In this document: positions 17,759-26,233 of the stretch, in pieces | Layout of the letters: every line of letters begins with the position of its first letter | How positions within the stretch are numbered: position 1 is the stretch's first letter | Source: Ignavibacteria bacterium | Lineage (GTDB): Bacteria; Bacteroidota; Ignavibacteria; Ignavibacteriales; SURF-24 | Length of the DNA: 64,000 nt | Direction of reading: 5' to 3' | NCBI GenBank assembly: GCA_025612375.1 | Contig: JAAXKN010000020.1 | Coordinates: forward strand, 1 to 64,000 | Notes under the pieces: generated by a model | What the model saw: the letters and a program-made list of their open reading frames with translations, nothing else | Database searches by the model: none | Told to the model about the DNA's origin: nothing | Translations under genes and position numbers: made by a program

Positions 17759-18574
17759 ATGTCTCTTGGAAATACTGCAACCCGAATTCTGGTCTCCGTA
17801 GCCGCCATACCTTTAATTCTTCTGGCGTGCTACTTTGGAGGTCTGTTCTTTCTATTATTTATTGCGGCTATTGGCGCCACAGCTTTCTGGGAATTCAGCC
17901 GTATGGCAAGGAATAAGAATGCCTTTGCCCTGGATGCTCTGGGGCTTATAGCCGTTTTACTAATAATTACCGATGCCTACTACCGCTTCATGGATTTTAA
18001 GATGCTGGTTTACCTCGTAGTAGTGCTGATGCTTATTTATGAACTTTTCAGGAATAAAAGCTCGGCAATATACAACCTGGGTACAACACTTCTTGGAATT
18101 TTCTATATCGGTCTTTTTGCAGGCGCAATGGTTGAGATCCGCGAATATTTTCCGGATAACTACCAGGAAGGGGGATTTTTAATCATCTCCATACTGGCTT
18201 CAATCTGGGTGTGTGATTCGGCTGCATTCTTTGCCGGATCGGCACTGGGCAAGCATAAGCTTTTCCCGAGAGTAAGCCCGAAGAAGAGCTGGGAAGGCGC
18301 CATTGCGGGTTTTCTTGCGGCCATAATTACAATGGCAGTGATGAAAATTCTGCTTCTAAGCTCAATAACATTAGCCGATGCCGTTATAATCGGGCTTGTT
18401 GTAGGAACAATCGGGCAGATAGGGGACTTAACAGAGTCGCTCCTTAAAAGGGATGCCGGGGTGAAGGACTCTTCGAACATAATTCCAGGGCACGGGGGTA
18501 TATTTGACCGTTTTGACTCACTTTTACTTACCTCCCCGGTTGTATATCTATACCTGGTATATTTTGTAAAATAA
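17759..18574 (+). CDS. cdsA: Phosphatidate cytidylyltransferase
   Basis: Inner-membrane enzyme that makes CDP-diacylglycerol from phosphatidate and CTP, the entry to phosphatidylglycerol, cardiolipin and phosphatidylethanolamine. 271 residues with about seven helices. The family signature is clear near the C-terminus (SLLKRDAGVKD, then NIIPGHGGIFDRFDSLL), and the earlier SPKKSWEGA block and WVCDSAAFFAG support it. Five bases from the DUF2007 gene, with no ribosome site at a good distance, so it is probably translated by coupling. Confidence 0.95.
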   Translation: MSLGNTATRILVSVAAIPLILLACYFGGLFFLLFIAAIGATAFWEFSRMARNKNAFALDALGLIAVLLIITDAYYRFMDFKMLVYLVVVLMLIYELFRNKSSAIYNLGTTLLGIFYIGLFAGAMVEIREYFPDNYQEGGFLIISILASIWVCDSAAFFAGSALGKHKLFPRVSPKKSWEGAIAGFLAAIITMAVMKILLLSSITLADAVIIGLVVGTIGQIGDLTESLLKRDAGVKDSSNIIPGHGGIFDRFDSLLLTSPVVYLYLVYFVK

Positions 18575-18686
18575 ACTTAAAAATAAGATAATTTGTTTAA
18601 TTGTTATGGCATTGTGGCCTATCTTAAGAATACAGATGCTGCGCGTTAAGAGAGTGAATGCCTGAAACTTTAGGAAAGATGGTTGA

Positions 18687-19994
18687 ATGAAAAAGAAGCA
18701 AAAGGTTGGTGTAATTACTTTAGGGTGTTCTAAAAATGTTGTTGATTCTGAGCGTTTGATGAATCAACTTATTATTAATAACTGTGAGCTGACCGACGAT
18801 CCGAACAGTGCGGAAGTTGTCATTATAAATACATGCGGCTTTATAGAAGCTGCCAAAGAAGAGTCAATAAATACAATTCTCAATGCCGTTGAGCTGAAGA
18901 AAAATGGCGGCCTGAAGAAGGTAATAGTTTCCGGGTGCCTGTCGGAACGCTACAAAAGCGATCTGGAGAAGGAAATTCCGGAGGTGGATGTTTATTTCGG
19001 TACCGAGGACTATGGCGGTATCTTGAAGGAGCTTGGAGGGGAATTAAAATACGAACTATTGGGGGAAAGGGTAGTTACTACTCCAAAGCATCTGGCATAT
19101 CTGAAAATTTCAGAAGGCTGCAACAACCCCTGTTCGTTCTGCGCTATTCCGCTCATAAGAGGTAAACATGTTTCACGGCCGATGGAGGAGCTTAGGCGTG
19201 AGGCTGAACTCCTGGCTTCAAAAGGCACAAAGGAACTCGTTATTATAGGGCAGGATACAACAGACTACGGAATCGATATATACGGCAGACGGAACCTTGC
19301 GGAGCTTCTTGATAACCTGAGCGGGATCGGGGGGCTGGAATGGATAAGGCTCCTTTATGCCTATCCGTCTCATTTCCCGAAAGATGTTCTGGATGTACTG
19401 AAAAATAATCCGAAGATGTGCAAATATCTGGATATGCCTTTGCAGCACATTTCGGACGGCGTCTTAAAGTCGATGCGGCGCGGCATTACCTCGCGCAGGA
19501 CAAGAGAGACAATAGACCAGATAAAACAGGCTATACCGGATATTGCGCTAAGGACCACGTTTATTGTAGGATATCCGGCAGAAACAGAAAATGACTTTAA
19601 CGAACTCTTAAGCTTTGTAAAGGAATACCAGTTCGACAAGGTCGGTGTCTTTACTTATTCTGTGGAAGAAAGCACTTCAGGGTTTATACTGGGCGACCCG
19701 ATACCTGAAGAGGTGAAGGAAGAGCGCAAGGCGGCTCTCATGGAGCTGCAGAAGGATATTTCTTATGCCAAAAACAGGGAGCTTGTAGGTAAAAATCTCC
19801 GTGTAATTATTGACGGCTTTGAGGGCTCCAGAAAAGACGGCTTCTATATAGCGCGTTCGATGAAAGATGCTCCCGAAGTGGACGGGGAAGTACTCATTCC
19901 TGCAAAAGAAAAGCTTGTTACTGGAAATTTTTATGATGTAAAGGTGTACGACTGCAATGAGTATGATCTTTATGGTGAAGTCTTAAGAACTTAA
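18687..19994 (+). CDS. rimO: RimO, ribosomal protein S12 methylthiotransferase
   Basis: Radical-SAM enzyme that methylthiolates an aspartate of ribosomal protein uS12. UPF0004 cysteines are C14 (TLGCSKNVVDSE), C50 (INTCGFIEAAKEESI) and C84 (SGCLSERY); the radical-SAM triad is C145, C149 and C152 (CNNPCSFCAIPLIRGKHVSR). The CSKNVVDSE and GFIEAAKEES wording separates it from MiaB. A C-terminal TRAM domain covers about 370-433. 435 residues, full length. It sits alone between cdsA (112-base gap) and the GWxTD gene (19 bases), with which it may be cotranscribed. Confidence 0.97.
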   Translation: MKKKQKVGVITLGCSKNVVDSERLMNQLIINNCELTDDPNSAEVVIINTCGFIEAAKEESINTILNAVELKKNGGLKKVIVSGCLSERYKSDLEKEIPEVDVYFGTEDYGGILKELGGELKYELLGERVVTTPKHLAYLKISEGCNNPCSFCAIPLIRGKHVSRPMEELRREAELLASKGTKELVIIGQDTTDYGIDIYGRRNLAELLDNLSGIGGLEWIRLLYAYPSHFPKDVLDVLKNNPKMCKYLDMPLQHISDGVLKSMRRGITSRRTRETIDQIKQAIPDIALRTTFIVGYPAETENDFNELLSFVKEYQFDKVGVFTYSVEESTSGFILGDPIPEEVKEERKAALMELQKDISYAKNRELVGKNLRVIIDGFEGSRKDGFYIARSMKDAPEVDGEVLIPAKEKLVTGNFYDVKVYDCNEYDLYGEVLRT

Positions 19995-20013
19995 GTATAT
20001 AAAAGGAATTAAA

Positions 20014-21321
20014 ATGAAAACCGTTATCATATTGTTGTTTGCCATGGTGCTGCCTTTGTTGGCCCAGACGGAGACCTCGAGAGGGCAAATCTCAAGAGAA
20101 GGATCCCCCAAGTTTTATTTTGATGCTTATAACTACAGAGGCACACAGCCTGGCAAGACGCGTATGGACCTGTACGTTGAAGTGCCCTATAACGGAATTC
20201 AGTTCGTAAAATCGCAGCAGGGTTTTACCGCGGATTATAATATAACAGCCTCTATCTACACTGACGATTCGAAAGATAAGATGATAACCGAAAAGTCATG
20301 GGGCGAATCTGTGAATGCAGGTGACTTTGACGCAACGACCTCAAAGGACAATTTTAACCTCAGCCTTAAATCCTTTGACCTCCCTCCGGCAAATTATTTT
20401 CTGAGGGTTGAGGTAGAAGACAGGGACTCCAAAAAAAGCACTGCCCTGGAGAGTATGTTTACCGTAAAGAATCTGGATGCTCCACTGGCTGTAAGCGACG
20501 TGCTGCTGATACAGAAAATAATGGAAATAAACGGGCAGAAAAAGATGATCCCCAACATCTCGAGAAACGTTGCTTCGAGAAAAGAGGGGCTTATGATGTA
20601 TTACGAAGTTTACTCTGATACCGCAAGAAAAGTCGACATAAATTATTCGGTTGCCGAGAGCAAGCCGGGTAAAGAGGATAAGGACGAAAAAGACGCCAAG
20701 GTTCTCTATACGCAGAAAGATACAAGGGATGCAGCCCGGGGCACGACGCCGGTCAATTTTTCACTGCAGAACGCTGAACTGAGCCTGGGGCAGTACGACC
20801 TTATTGTTCAGCTTCAGGATGAAAGCAGCAATGCCAAGGCTGAAACCCGGAAGAGATTTGTTTCGAGATGGATAGGCATGCCTACGGCAATTAACGACCT
20901 AGATAAAGCCGTTGACGAGATGGTTTATATTGCCAGTGAATCGGATCTGAAGAAGATAAAAGACGCTCCGACGAAGGAAGAAAAGCAGAAAAACTTTCTG
21001 GCATTCTGGAAGTCAAAGGACCCCTCGCCGTCAACCGAGCAGAATGAGGTTTTTGAGGAGTACTACAGGAGAATAGCCTACGCCAACGAGCATTTCAAGA
21101 ACTATATGGAAGGGTGGAGGACCGATATGGGAATGGTATTTATTACGCTGGGTCCTCCGAGCAACATTGAGCGTTACCCGTTTGAGTATGATTCCAAGCC
21201 TTATGAGATCTGGGATTATTACGACATAAACAAGCGCTTCGTATTTGTTGATCAGACGGGATTCGGGGACTACAGGCTTCTTGATCCTGTTTATGGCAGC
21301 TGGTGGAAATACAGACAATAA
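20014..21321 (+). CDS. GWxTD domain-containing exported protein
   Basis: 435 residues with a signal peptide ending LLA-Q at about residue 18. The first about 280 residues are beta-rich and hydrophilic; the C-terminal 130 residues carry the GWxTD region (EGWRTDMGMVFITLGPPSNIE, then PYEIWDYYDI and a DYRLLDP ending). The domain is widespread in Bacteroidota, Chlorobi, Ignavibacteria and Gemmatimonadota and is of unknown function. Ribosome site AAAAGGAAT at good spacing. Close to rimO, but the pairing may be chance. A hairpin with eight T residues follows. Confidence 0.82.
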   Translation: MKTVIILLFAMVLPLLAQTETSRGQISREGSPKFYFDAYNYRGTQPGKTRMDLYVEVPYNGIQFVKSQQGFTADYNITASIYTDDSKDKMITEKSWGESVNAGDFDATTSKDNFNLSLKSFDLPPANYFLRVEVEDRDSKKSTALESMFTVKNLDAPLAVSDVLLIQKIMEINGQKKMIPNISRNVASRKEGLMMYYEVYSDTARKVDINYSVAESKPGKEDKDEKDAKVLYTQKDTRDAARGTTPVNFSLQNAELSLGQYDLIVQLQDESSNAKAETRKRFVSRWIGMPTAINDLDKAVDEMVYIASESDLKKIKDAPTKEEKQKNFLAFWKSKDPSPSTEQNEVFEEYYRRIAYANEHFKNYMEGWRTDMGMVFITLGPPSNIERYPFEYDSKPYEIWDYYDINKRFVFVDQTGFGDYRLLDPVYGSWWKYRQ

Positions 21322-21345
21322 TTATTACTTAAATAGAAAATTTTG

Positions 21346-21398
21346 ATACAGAGTACTATCTTAGTGTTACAACTATTACGGTATTCTGTATTTTTTTT
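21346..21398 (+). terminator. Terminator after the GWxTD gene
   Basis: ATACAGAGTAC (21346-21356) pairs with GTATTCTGTAT (21381-21391) with one G-U pair, and the right arm runs into eight T residues (21391-21398). The loop of about 24 bases is long, which lowers confidence, but the T-run directly after the stem is convincing. Confidence 0.5.
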
Positions 21399-21425
21399 GT
21401 ACTTAAAAACGGGAAATTATAAGCA

Positions 21426-22394
21426 ATGATCTTAACAGTTACACTTAACCCTCTTTTAGAACGCAGACTTACTTTTAAGGAAATAGAGCTCGGGAAAAAT
21501 AACAGGGCCTTAAATGAATTCTTTACCGCCGGCGGCAAGGGAATTAACGTCAGCCGGCAGCTTAAATGCCTGAACACAGAAAGCCTTGCCTTTACTTTTC
21601 TGGGGGGCAACAATGGTAAAATCCTAAGAGGTCTTCTCAGCGCTGAAAACATCAACTTTACAGCGGTCGGGACAAAAAGCGAGACCAGGACGGCATCCTT
21701 AATTATGGAGGAAGGGACTGAGCGCCTTACCACGTTCTTCGGCCTGAATTCTGAAATAACGCAGCAGGAGTCGGATGAATTTAAGATGAAACTGAAAAAG
21801 ATGATAGAAAACTGCGAAATAGTTGTTTTCTCCGGAAGCTCGCCTTGTGCTCTAACAGATGACATATTCCCCTACGGCATTGAGATGGCAAACGAATTTG
21901 ACAAGATATCAATTGTGGATACTTACGGCAGCACACTGAAGGAATGCATAAAGAAGGCTCCCACGGTTGTTCACAATAACGTCCACGAGGCTGTTACTTC
22001 AATGGATCAGGCGCTCAATAGTGAAAAGGATATTCTTGACTACATGCAGAGTCTTTATGAGAAGGGGGTAAAGCAGGTTTTTCTTACGCAGGGTTCAGAG
22101 CCGGTTTACGCTTCCAATTTTGATTTCCTTTATAAGGCAGAGACGCTTAAAGTTAAGGAGCTTGACGCAACAGGCAGCGGGGACGCCTTTACGGCAGCAG
22201 TTGCATACGGGCTTCACAACGCAATGACATTTGAGGAGACGCTTTCCTTTGCACAAAGCCTTGGAGCCTTAAACGCAGCCTCATGGGAAGCCTGCAGGGC
22301 AGATCCCGAGAGGGTCCCGGAAATTCAGAAGGAAGTTAAGATTTCCACACTCGGCAAAAAAATCAATATGCTGGACATAAAACCAGTAGAATAG
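21426..22394 (+). CDS. PfkB-family sugar-phosphate kinase (1-phosphofructokinase/LacC type)
   Basis: 322-residue ribokinase-fold kinase. The opening ILTVTLNPLLERRL and GGKGINVSRQL are characteristic of the FruK/LacC branch, and the active-site block DATGSGDAFTAA holds the anion hole and catalytic aspartate. Likely substrates are fructose 1-phosphate or tagatose 6-phosphate. LNPLLERR departs from the usual LNPAIDR wording, so specificity is uncertain. No PTS or sugar transporter gene is nearby. The gene ends 7 bases before a converging gene, and its last codons form one arm of an inverted repeat. Confidence 0.85.
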   Translation: MILTVTLNPLLERRLTFKEIELGKNNRALNEFFTAGGKGINVSRQLKCLNTESLAFTFLGGNNGKILRGLLSAENINFTAVGTKSETRTASLIMEEGTERLTTFFGLNSEITQQESDEFKMKLKKMIENCEIVVFSGSSPCALTDDIFPYGIEMANEFDKISIVDTYGSTLKECIKKAPTVVHNNVHEAVTSMDQALNSEKDILDYMQSLYEKGVKQVFLTQGSEPVYASNFDFLYKAETLKVKELDATGSGDAFTAAVAYGLHNAMTFEETLSFAQSLGALNAASWEACRADPERVPEIQKEVKISTLGKKINMLDIKPVE

Positions 22395-22429
22395 GCCTGT
22401 CTCAGAGTATAAGGTCTATTCTGGTTTTA
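22379..22429. terminator. Probable bidirectional terminator between converging genes
   Basis: AAAACCAG-tag-AATAG (22379-22394) pairs with CTATT-CTGGTTTT (22416-22428), leaving a 3-base bulge. It ends in TTTTA on the plus strand and in TTTTAT on the minus strand. Both stop codons (plus at 22394, minus at 22402) lie within the element, so one hairpin may serve both transcripts. Confidence 0.45.
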
Positions 22430-23121
22430 GGTGATGACAAAAGGTTTGATGCCGGAGTATTGAAAAGTATGGAAACCTGCATATTTGGAGCCGGGGCAAT
22501 ATTGTTTCCCTTATTGTTTTCTGTCTGGCTTTTCATAACAGAAGAAACCGCTGTTTCAGGATCTTGCGTGGTGCCGCCAATTGCGGGAGCCGCAGGTGTC
22601 TGGCCGTTAGTTTGTGAAAAGAACTGCTGCCGGAGCTGAGCCTTTGCGTCGGCTTCAATTTTTGCGGCCTCTGCGGCAACGGACATATCCTGTGCCGAGG
22701 GGTCATTGGGAGCAGTGGCTGCCCTTCTGATGCGTTCCATTTTGGCAATGGTAGCCCTGGGGTTAAGCGTGATGGCAGAAGTATCGATATGCACTTCTCC
22801 AGATACAGCATATCTTTTACCGTCGGGGCCGACCCTATAGCTAAAAGATTTGCCGCGAAAAAGTTCACCGGCCGCGGCCTGGTGTGCGGCTTCATGCTGT
22901 TGAACCTGCCTGTCTATCTTCTCAAGCTCTTCAATGGCCTTCTTATCTTTTTCAACGCGTGCATCATCAGAAATCCGGATAGAATCGCCGACTGATTTAC
23001 CGAAAGAATTTACTTCAGTTTTGGATTCACCCTGCCTTTTCGCATTTTCATCTGTTCCGATAGCAGCAGGATCAATAGTATAAGTTGAAGCCGGAATTGA
23101 ATTTGTGGTTTCGATGTTCAT
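22402..23121 (-). CDS. SprA-related putative metalloprotease
   Basis: 239 residues. The core at about 60-175 matches the SprA-related family: IDRQVQQHEAAHQAAAGE with zinc-binding HEAAH at 76-80, the GPDGKRYAVSGEVHID block and ATIAKMERIRRAATAPNDPSAQD. The termini are low in structure (Ala/Pro/Gln rich). In Shewanella the family name comes from surface-protease-related genes; the substrate is unproven. No signal peptide is visible, so it may stay cytoplasmic or leave by another route. This is not the T9SS translocon protein that shares the name SprA. The promoter-side gap to the LytTR gene is 110 bases. Confidence 0.8.
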   Translation of the reverse strand: MNIETTNSIPASTYTIDPAAIGTDENAKRQGESKTEVNSFGKSVGDSIRISDDARVEKDKKAIEELEKIDRQVQQHEAAHQAAAGELFRGKSFSYRVGPDGKRYAVSGEVHIDTSAITLNPRATIAKMERIRRAATAPNDPSAQDMSVAAEAAKIEADAKAQLRQQFFSQTNGQTPAAPAIGGTTQDPETAVSSVMKSQTENNKGNNIAPAPNMQVSILFNTPASNLLSSPKTRIDLIL

Positions 23122-23231
23122 TTTTATTGCTTATACTAATCCTTAATCATATTATCGGCATTTAAGCGAAAAAGTTTAGGGGGTTTTTGAGGAAAAGCTA
23201 ACCTTTTTGGGCTACTTAGTGAAAAAAGGCG

Positions 23232-23948
23232 CTACAAGCTGAGCATTTCCCTGAATTTAAGTGACCTGCGGCGCGATATTTCTATTTTTGCCCCTCCCCG
23301 GAGTACAACAATAAGCCCTCCGCTTATGGAAGTCTCAATTGTCTCGATCCATTTGAGGTTTACAATAAAGCTCCTGTTTGCCCTGAAGAAGCTTCTGGGA
23401 TCAAGTCTTTCATCGATTGAGTTCAATGATTTAAGCACGAGAGGCTTAAAGTGGTCGAAATGAATTCTTACGTAGTTGCCCTCGGATTCAAAGAATTTTA
23501 TGTCGGATAATTTTACAAACCAGCATTTATCCCCGTCCTTGACAAATATCCGGTCCTCTGCGCCAAGCACAGGCTGGCCGGTGGCGTTGTGCGGGCTGCC
23601 TTTTCTGTCCAGTACTTTTTTTACAGCGCTTTCAAGCCTGCGGGGAAGTATAGGTTTCAGGAGGTAATCTAGGGCATTATAGTCAAAGGCTTTGAGTGCA
23701 AATTCATCATAAGCTGTTGTAAAGATCACCTCGGGCGCATGGTCGAGCTTTTCCAGGAGTTCAAAGCCGCCCATTCCGGGCATCTGTATGTCCAGAAATA
23801 AAAGGTCGGGCTCAAGCGTCCGTATTTTCTCAAGGGCGTCTTCGGTGTTAACTGCTTCCCCAACAATATTGATTTCAGGGTAAGGGGAGAGGAGCCTTCT
23901 TAGCTCAACACGCGCCAGTCTTTCGTCGTCAATAATTAATGCTTTCAT
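23232..23948 (-). CDS. LytTR-family response regulator
   Basis: 238 residues. Receiver domain about 1-120 with acidic pocket D7/D8, phosphoacceptor D53 (FLDIQMPGMGG), T in FTTAYDEFAL and K in LLKPI. LytTR DNA-binding domain about 140-237 (FVKDGDKCWFVKLSDI, then GNYVRIHF, SFIVNL and EISRRRSLKFREML). It binds DNA as a beta-fold dimer, typically at two direct or inverted 9-bp half-sites. Encoded 7 bases downstream of its kinase; GAGG ribosome site overlaps the kinase stop region. Confidence 0.95.
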   Translation of the reverse strand: MKALIIDDERLARVELRRLLSPYPEINIVGEAVNTEDALEKIRTLEPDLLFLDIQMPGMGGFELLEKLDHAPEVIFTTAYDEFALKAFDYNALDYLLKPILPRRLESAVKKVLDRKGSPHNATGQPVLGAEDRIFVKDGDKCWFVKLSDIKFFESEGNYVRIHFDHFKPLVLKSLNSIDERLDPRSFFRANRSFIVNLKWIETIETSISGGLIVVLRGGAKIEISRRRSLKFREMLSL

Positions 23949-23955
23949 AAATACC

Positions 23956-24981
23956 TCAAAGGGGAATTGTGACTTCAGCTGATACGAAATTTCCGGATAC
24001 TATTTTTAAGTCGAACGATGCCCTTGTCCCGTAAAGAAGAGAAAGCCTTTGCCTTGTATTCCTTACGCCGCAGCCATCATGTTGATCCCCGGGCTGAAGG
24101 ACGCCGGTGTTACGGATCTCCAGCTTTAAGAGTCCATCCTGCATGACTGACTTTATCGAAAGTTCGCCTCCCTCAGGGAGTCTGGAAATTCCGTGTTTTA
24201 TTCCGTTTTCGCATAGGGTTTGAATCATGAGGGGCGGCACCTGCATCTGGAGCGAGGAGGGGTCTATATCCAGCTTTACTTTCAGTCTTTCTTCATAACG
24301 GATCAGTTCCAGCTCCAGGTAGTCGCTTACAATCTGCATTTCTTCTTCCAAAGAAACCGTCTGGTTGGCGTTTACCCTGAGTGAATACCTGAGGAGGCTT
24401 GAGAGCTGGGACAGAGCGCACTGCGCCTTTGCCGGGTTCTCATTTATGAGTCCCGAGATGCTGTTGAGGGCATTAAAAATAAAGTGCGGATTCATCTGGG
24501 ACTTCAGCGCGTTGAGCTCAAAGTCCTTCAGGAGCATTTCGTAGCGCAGGGCATCGAGCTTTGCGCTGTTATAGTTTTCGAAATAATGTATCGCAAAATA
24601 AATAACCGCCCAGGCGAAGTTCAGGAAACTGCGGTTTATATAATTGACAGAAAGGCGGTTAAAGTTTACATCCTGTATTCCCTTGATCTCAGGGAGAAAG
24701 AAGAGGATGAAAAGAACTGATTCTATTAAAAGCGCCAAAACCAGGGATGAAATTACCACCCGCAGAATGTTTTTCTGTATAGGGAGTTCAAGCCATTTGT
24801 TGCGGATTATTACCATGCGGTACAAATGAGTAAGAGCCAGCTGAAGAATAAGTACCGCTGAGGAAAAGTATAACTTTTCACTGAAGGTTCTTGTGGATTG
24901 GAAAGAAAATAAAAACAGTGTTAGCGTATAGAGGCCCCAGCCGCATAGCTGGCAAGTCCAGTATTTCTGTTTTCGGGTCAT
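23956..24981 (-). CDS. LytS/YpdA-type sensor histidine kinase
   Basis: 341 residues. Four N-terminal helices in about 1-140 form a sensor with no extracytoplasmic domain. The His_kinase motif is ELNALKSQMNPHFIFNALN with the phosphorylated His in PHFIFN, followed by an HATPase region with QTLCENGIKHGI (N box) and GCGVRNTRQRL (G box). Pairs with the LytTR regulator that follows. This 'unorthodox' class in Bacteroidota often senses membrane state or small metabolites; the signal is unknown here. Divergent from the secreted protein at 25369, a plausible target. Confidence 0.93.
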   Translation of the reverse strand: MTRKQKYWTCQLCGWGLYTLTLFLFSFQSTRTFSEKLYFSSAVLILQLALTHLYRMVIIRNKWLELPIQKNILRVVISSLVLALLIESVLFILFFLPEIKGIQDVNFNRLSVNYINRSFLNFAWAVIYFAIHYFENYNSAKLDALRYEMLLKDFELNALKSQMNPHFIFNALNSISGLINENPAKAQCALSQLSSLLRYSLRVNANQTVSLEEEMQIVSDYLELELIRYEERLKVKLDIDPSSLQMQVPPLMIQTLCENGIKHGISRLPEGGELSIKSVMQDGLLKLEIRNTGVLQPGDQHDGCGVRNTRQRLSLLYGTRASFDLKIVSGNFVSAEVTIPL

Positions 24982-25368
24982 TCTGAGATAGCCTGGCTGT
25001 TCATTAAAGTGAAGATATTTTTAGAAAAAGAATTTTAGAGAAAATAATAAAAACAGTTTCAATTAACAAAGAAAATGTATAAAAGGCGGATTCGCCTGAC
25101 GAACGGCTGAACGCGGCGAACGGCTGTTTTTAAGTGTCGCATCTGCAATACACAGTTAGTTCACTTCTCTGTACAGAGGGACCCTGTTTCCAGGCAAAAG
25201 AGGAAGTTTTCTTCAGGCATGAAGTTTGAAATATAAATTACAGAGGAAATGAAAAACGGCTAGAACAGGAAGTGAGTTAATGTTTATGCTTCAAAAAGAA
25301 AAGTAGGGAAAAAACAGTCACTTAAATTACACTTTCCTGCACAGGGTGCAGAGAGTAAGGAGTTCAAA
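24982..25368. promoter_or_regulatory. Divergent intergenic region with several dyads
   Basis: 387 bases between the LytS gene and the secreted protein at 25369. Contains AGGCG-gatt-CGCCT (25084-25097), the direct repeat CGAACGGCTG (25100-25109 and 25117-25126), the perfect palindrome CTCTGTACAGAG (25167-25178), and a CTGCAC-agg-GTGCAG hairpin (25337-25351) in the leader of the right-hand gene. No RNA gene was recognised. Some of these may be LytTR or other regulator sites; that is inference. Confidence 0.45.
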
Positions 25369-26040
25369 ATGAAACGCTTAAAAAATAATCTGATATTGCT
25401 TGCAGCAGTTCTTTTAATGGCGTCGGTAAAAGTTGATGCACAGATAAATGCCGGAATTTCAATGGGCAGGGGCGGCCTGAACAGCTTCTATATGACAGTA
25501 GGCAATTATTTCAGGGTACCTCAAAAAGAGATAATAATTGTAAGGGACAGAAGGCTCCCGGATGATGAGATACCTGTTGTATTTTTTGTTGCCAGAAGGG
25601 CAGGCGTTTCTCCAAGAGAAGTTGCACGCTTAAGGCGCAGCGGTTATTCATGGATGGACATAACCTATCAGTATGGACTTAGTCCCGAGATCTTTTTCCC
25701 CGGAAGAGGTTTTAACGCTCCGCGCGGAAAGGCCTGGGGATACTATAAACACCACAGGGGCTATAACAGAGTAAGCGATTATGACGTTATAAATGCAGTC
25801 AACTCAAGGATGATTTCAGAGTGCTACAGGTGCGGAGAAAATGATGTAGTAAGAATGAGGAATCAGGGAAGGAGTTATTCAGAGATCAATGATATGTATT
25901 ACGGAAAAGGCCGCGGCAATGAAGACCAGTACAATTATCATCACAGTGACAGGTGGAATAATGATGATGATAACGGAAACCGGAACGGCAATGACAGAAG
26001 TGACAACTATGGCTACGGTGAACCCGGAAACCGGAATTAA
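25369..26040 (+). CDS. Exported protein with a duplicated V-x-R-x-R-x-x-G motif, function unknown
   Basis: 223 residues, signal peptide ending VDA-Q at about 25. Two copies of one motif can be aligned: EVARLRRSGYSWMDITYQYG (about 84-103) and DVVRMRNQGRSYSEINDMYY (about 164-183), both fitting [ED]V-x-R-[LM]-R-x-x-G-x-S-x-x-[ED]I-x-x-x-Y. A basic, aromatic stretch (RGKAWGYYKHHRGYN) lies between them. The tail is rich in Asn, Asp, Gly and Tyr (about 190-223) and looks disordered or metal-binding. I do not recognise a named family. AAGGAG ribosome site present, and a terminator follows, so it is monocistronic. Confidence 0.7.
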   Translation: MKRLKNNLILLAAVLLMASVKVDAQINAGISMGRGGLNSFYMTVGNYFRVPQKEIIIVRDRRLPDDEIPVVFFVARRAGVSPREVARLRRSGYSWMDITYQYGLSPEIFFPGRGFNAPRGKAWGYYKHHRGYNRVSDYDVINAVNSRMISECYRCGENDVVRMRNQGRSYSEINDMYYGKGRGNEDQYNYHHSDRWNNDDDNGNRNGNDRSDNYGYGEPGNRN

Positions 26041-26060
26041 GTCTCCTTTCCTAAACTCAG

Positions 26061-26110
26061 AGCACAGGGAATCCGTCTTGAAAAAAGCGGGTTCCCTGCT
26101 TTCTTTTTAA
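26061..26110 (+). terminator. Intrinsic terminator after the 25369 gene
   Basis: CAGGGAATCCG (starting about 26065) pairs with CGGGTTCCCTG (26088-26098) with one G-U pair, loop TCTTGAAAAAAG, followed by CTTTCTTTTTAA. A good GC-rich stem with a T-rich tail. Confidence 0.65.
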
Positions 26111-26233
26111 GCCTTCTTGTTTGACATTTCTTCGGCCCTGTGCCCCCGGGCTGTGCAAGAATCCTTTTTGTGTTTTATTTTTACGGGAAAAGGCGTAAGT
26201 TTCAAGCGCTTTTGAACCCTGAAACACCGGTTT

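Noticed and set aside
21356-21865. Minus-strand 169-codon frame over the PfkB kinase start
   Set aside because: Shadow of the kinase, which carries clear PfkB motifs on the plus strand.
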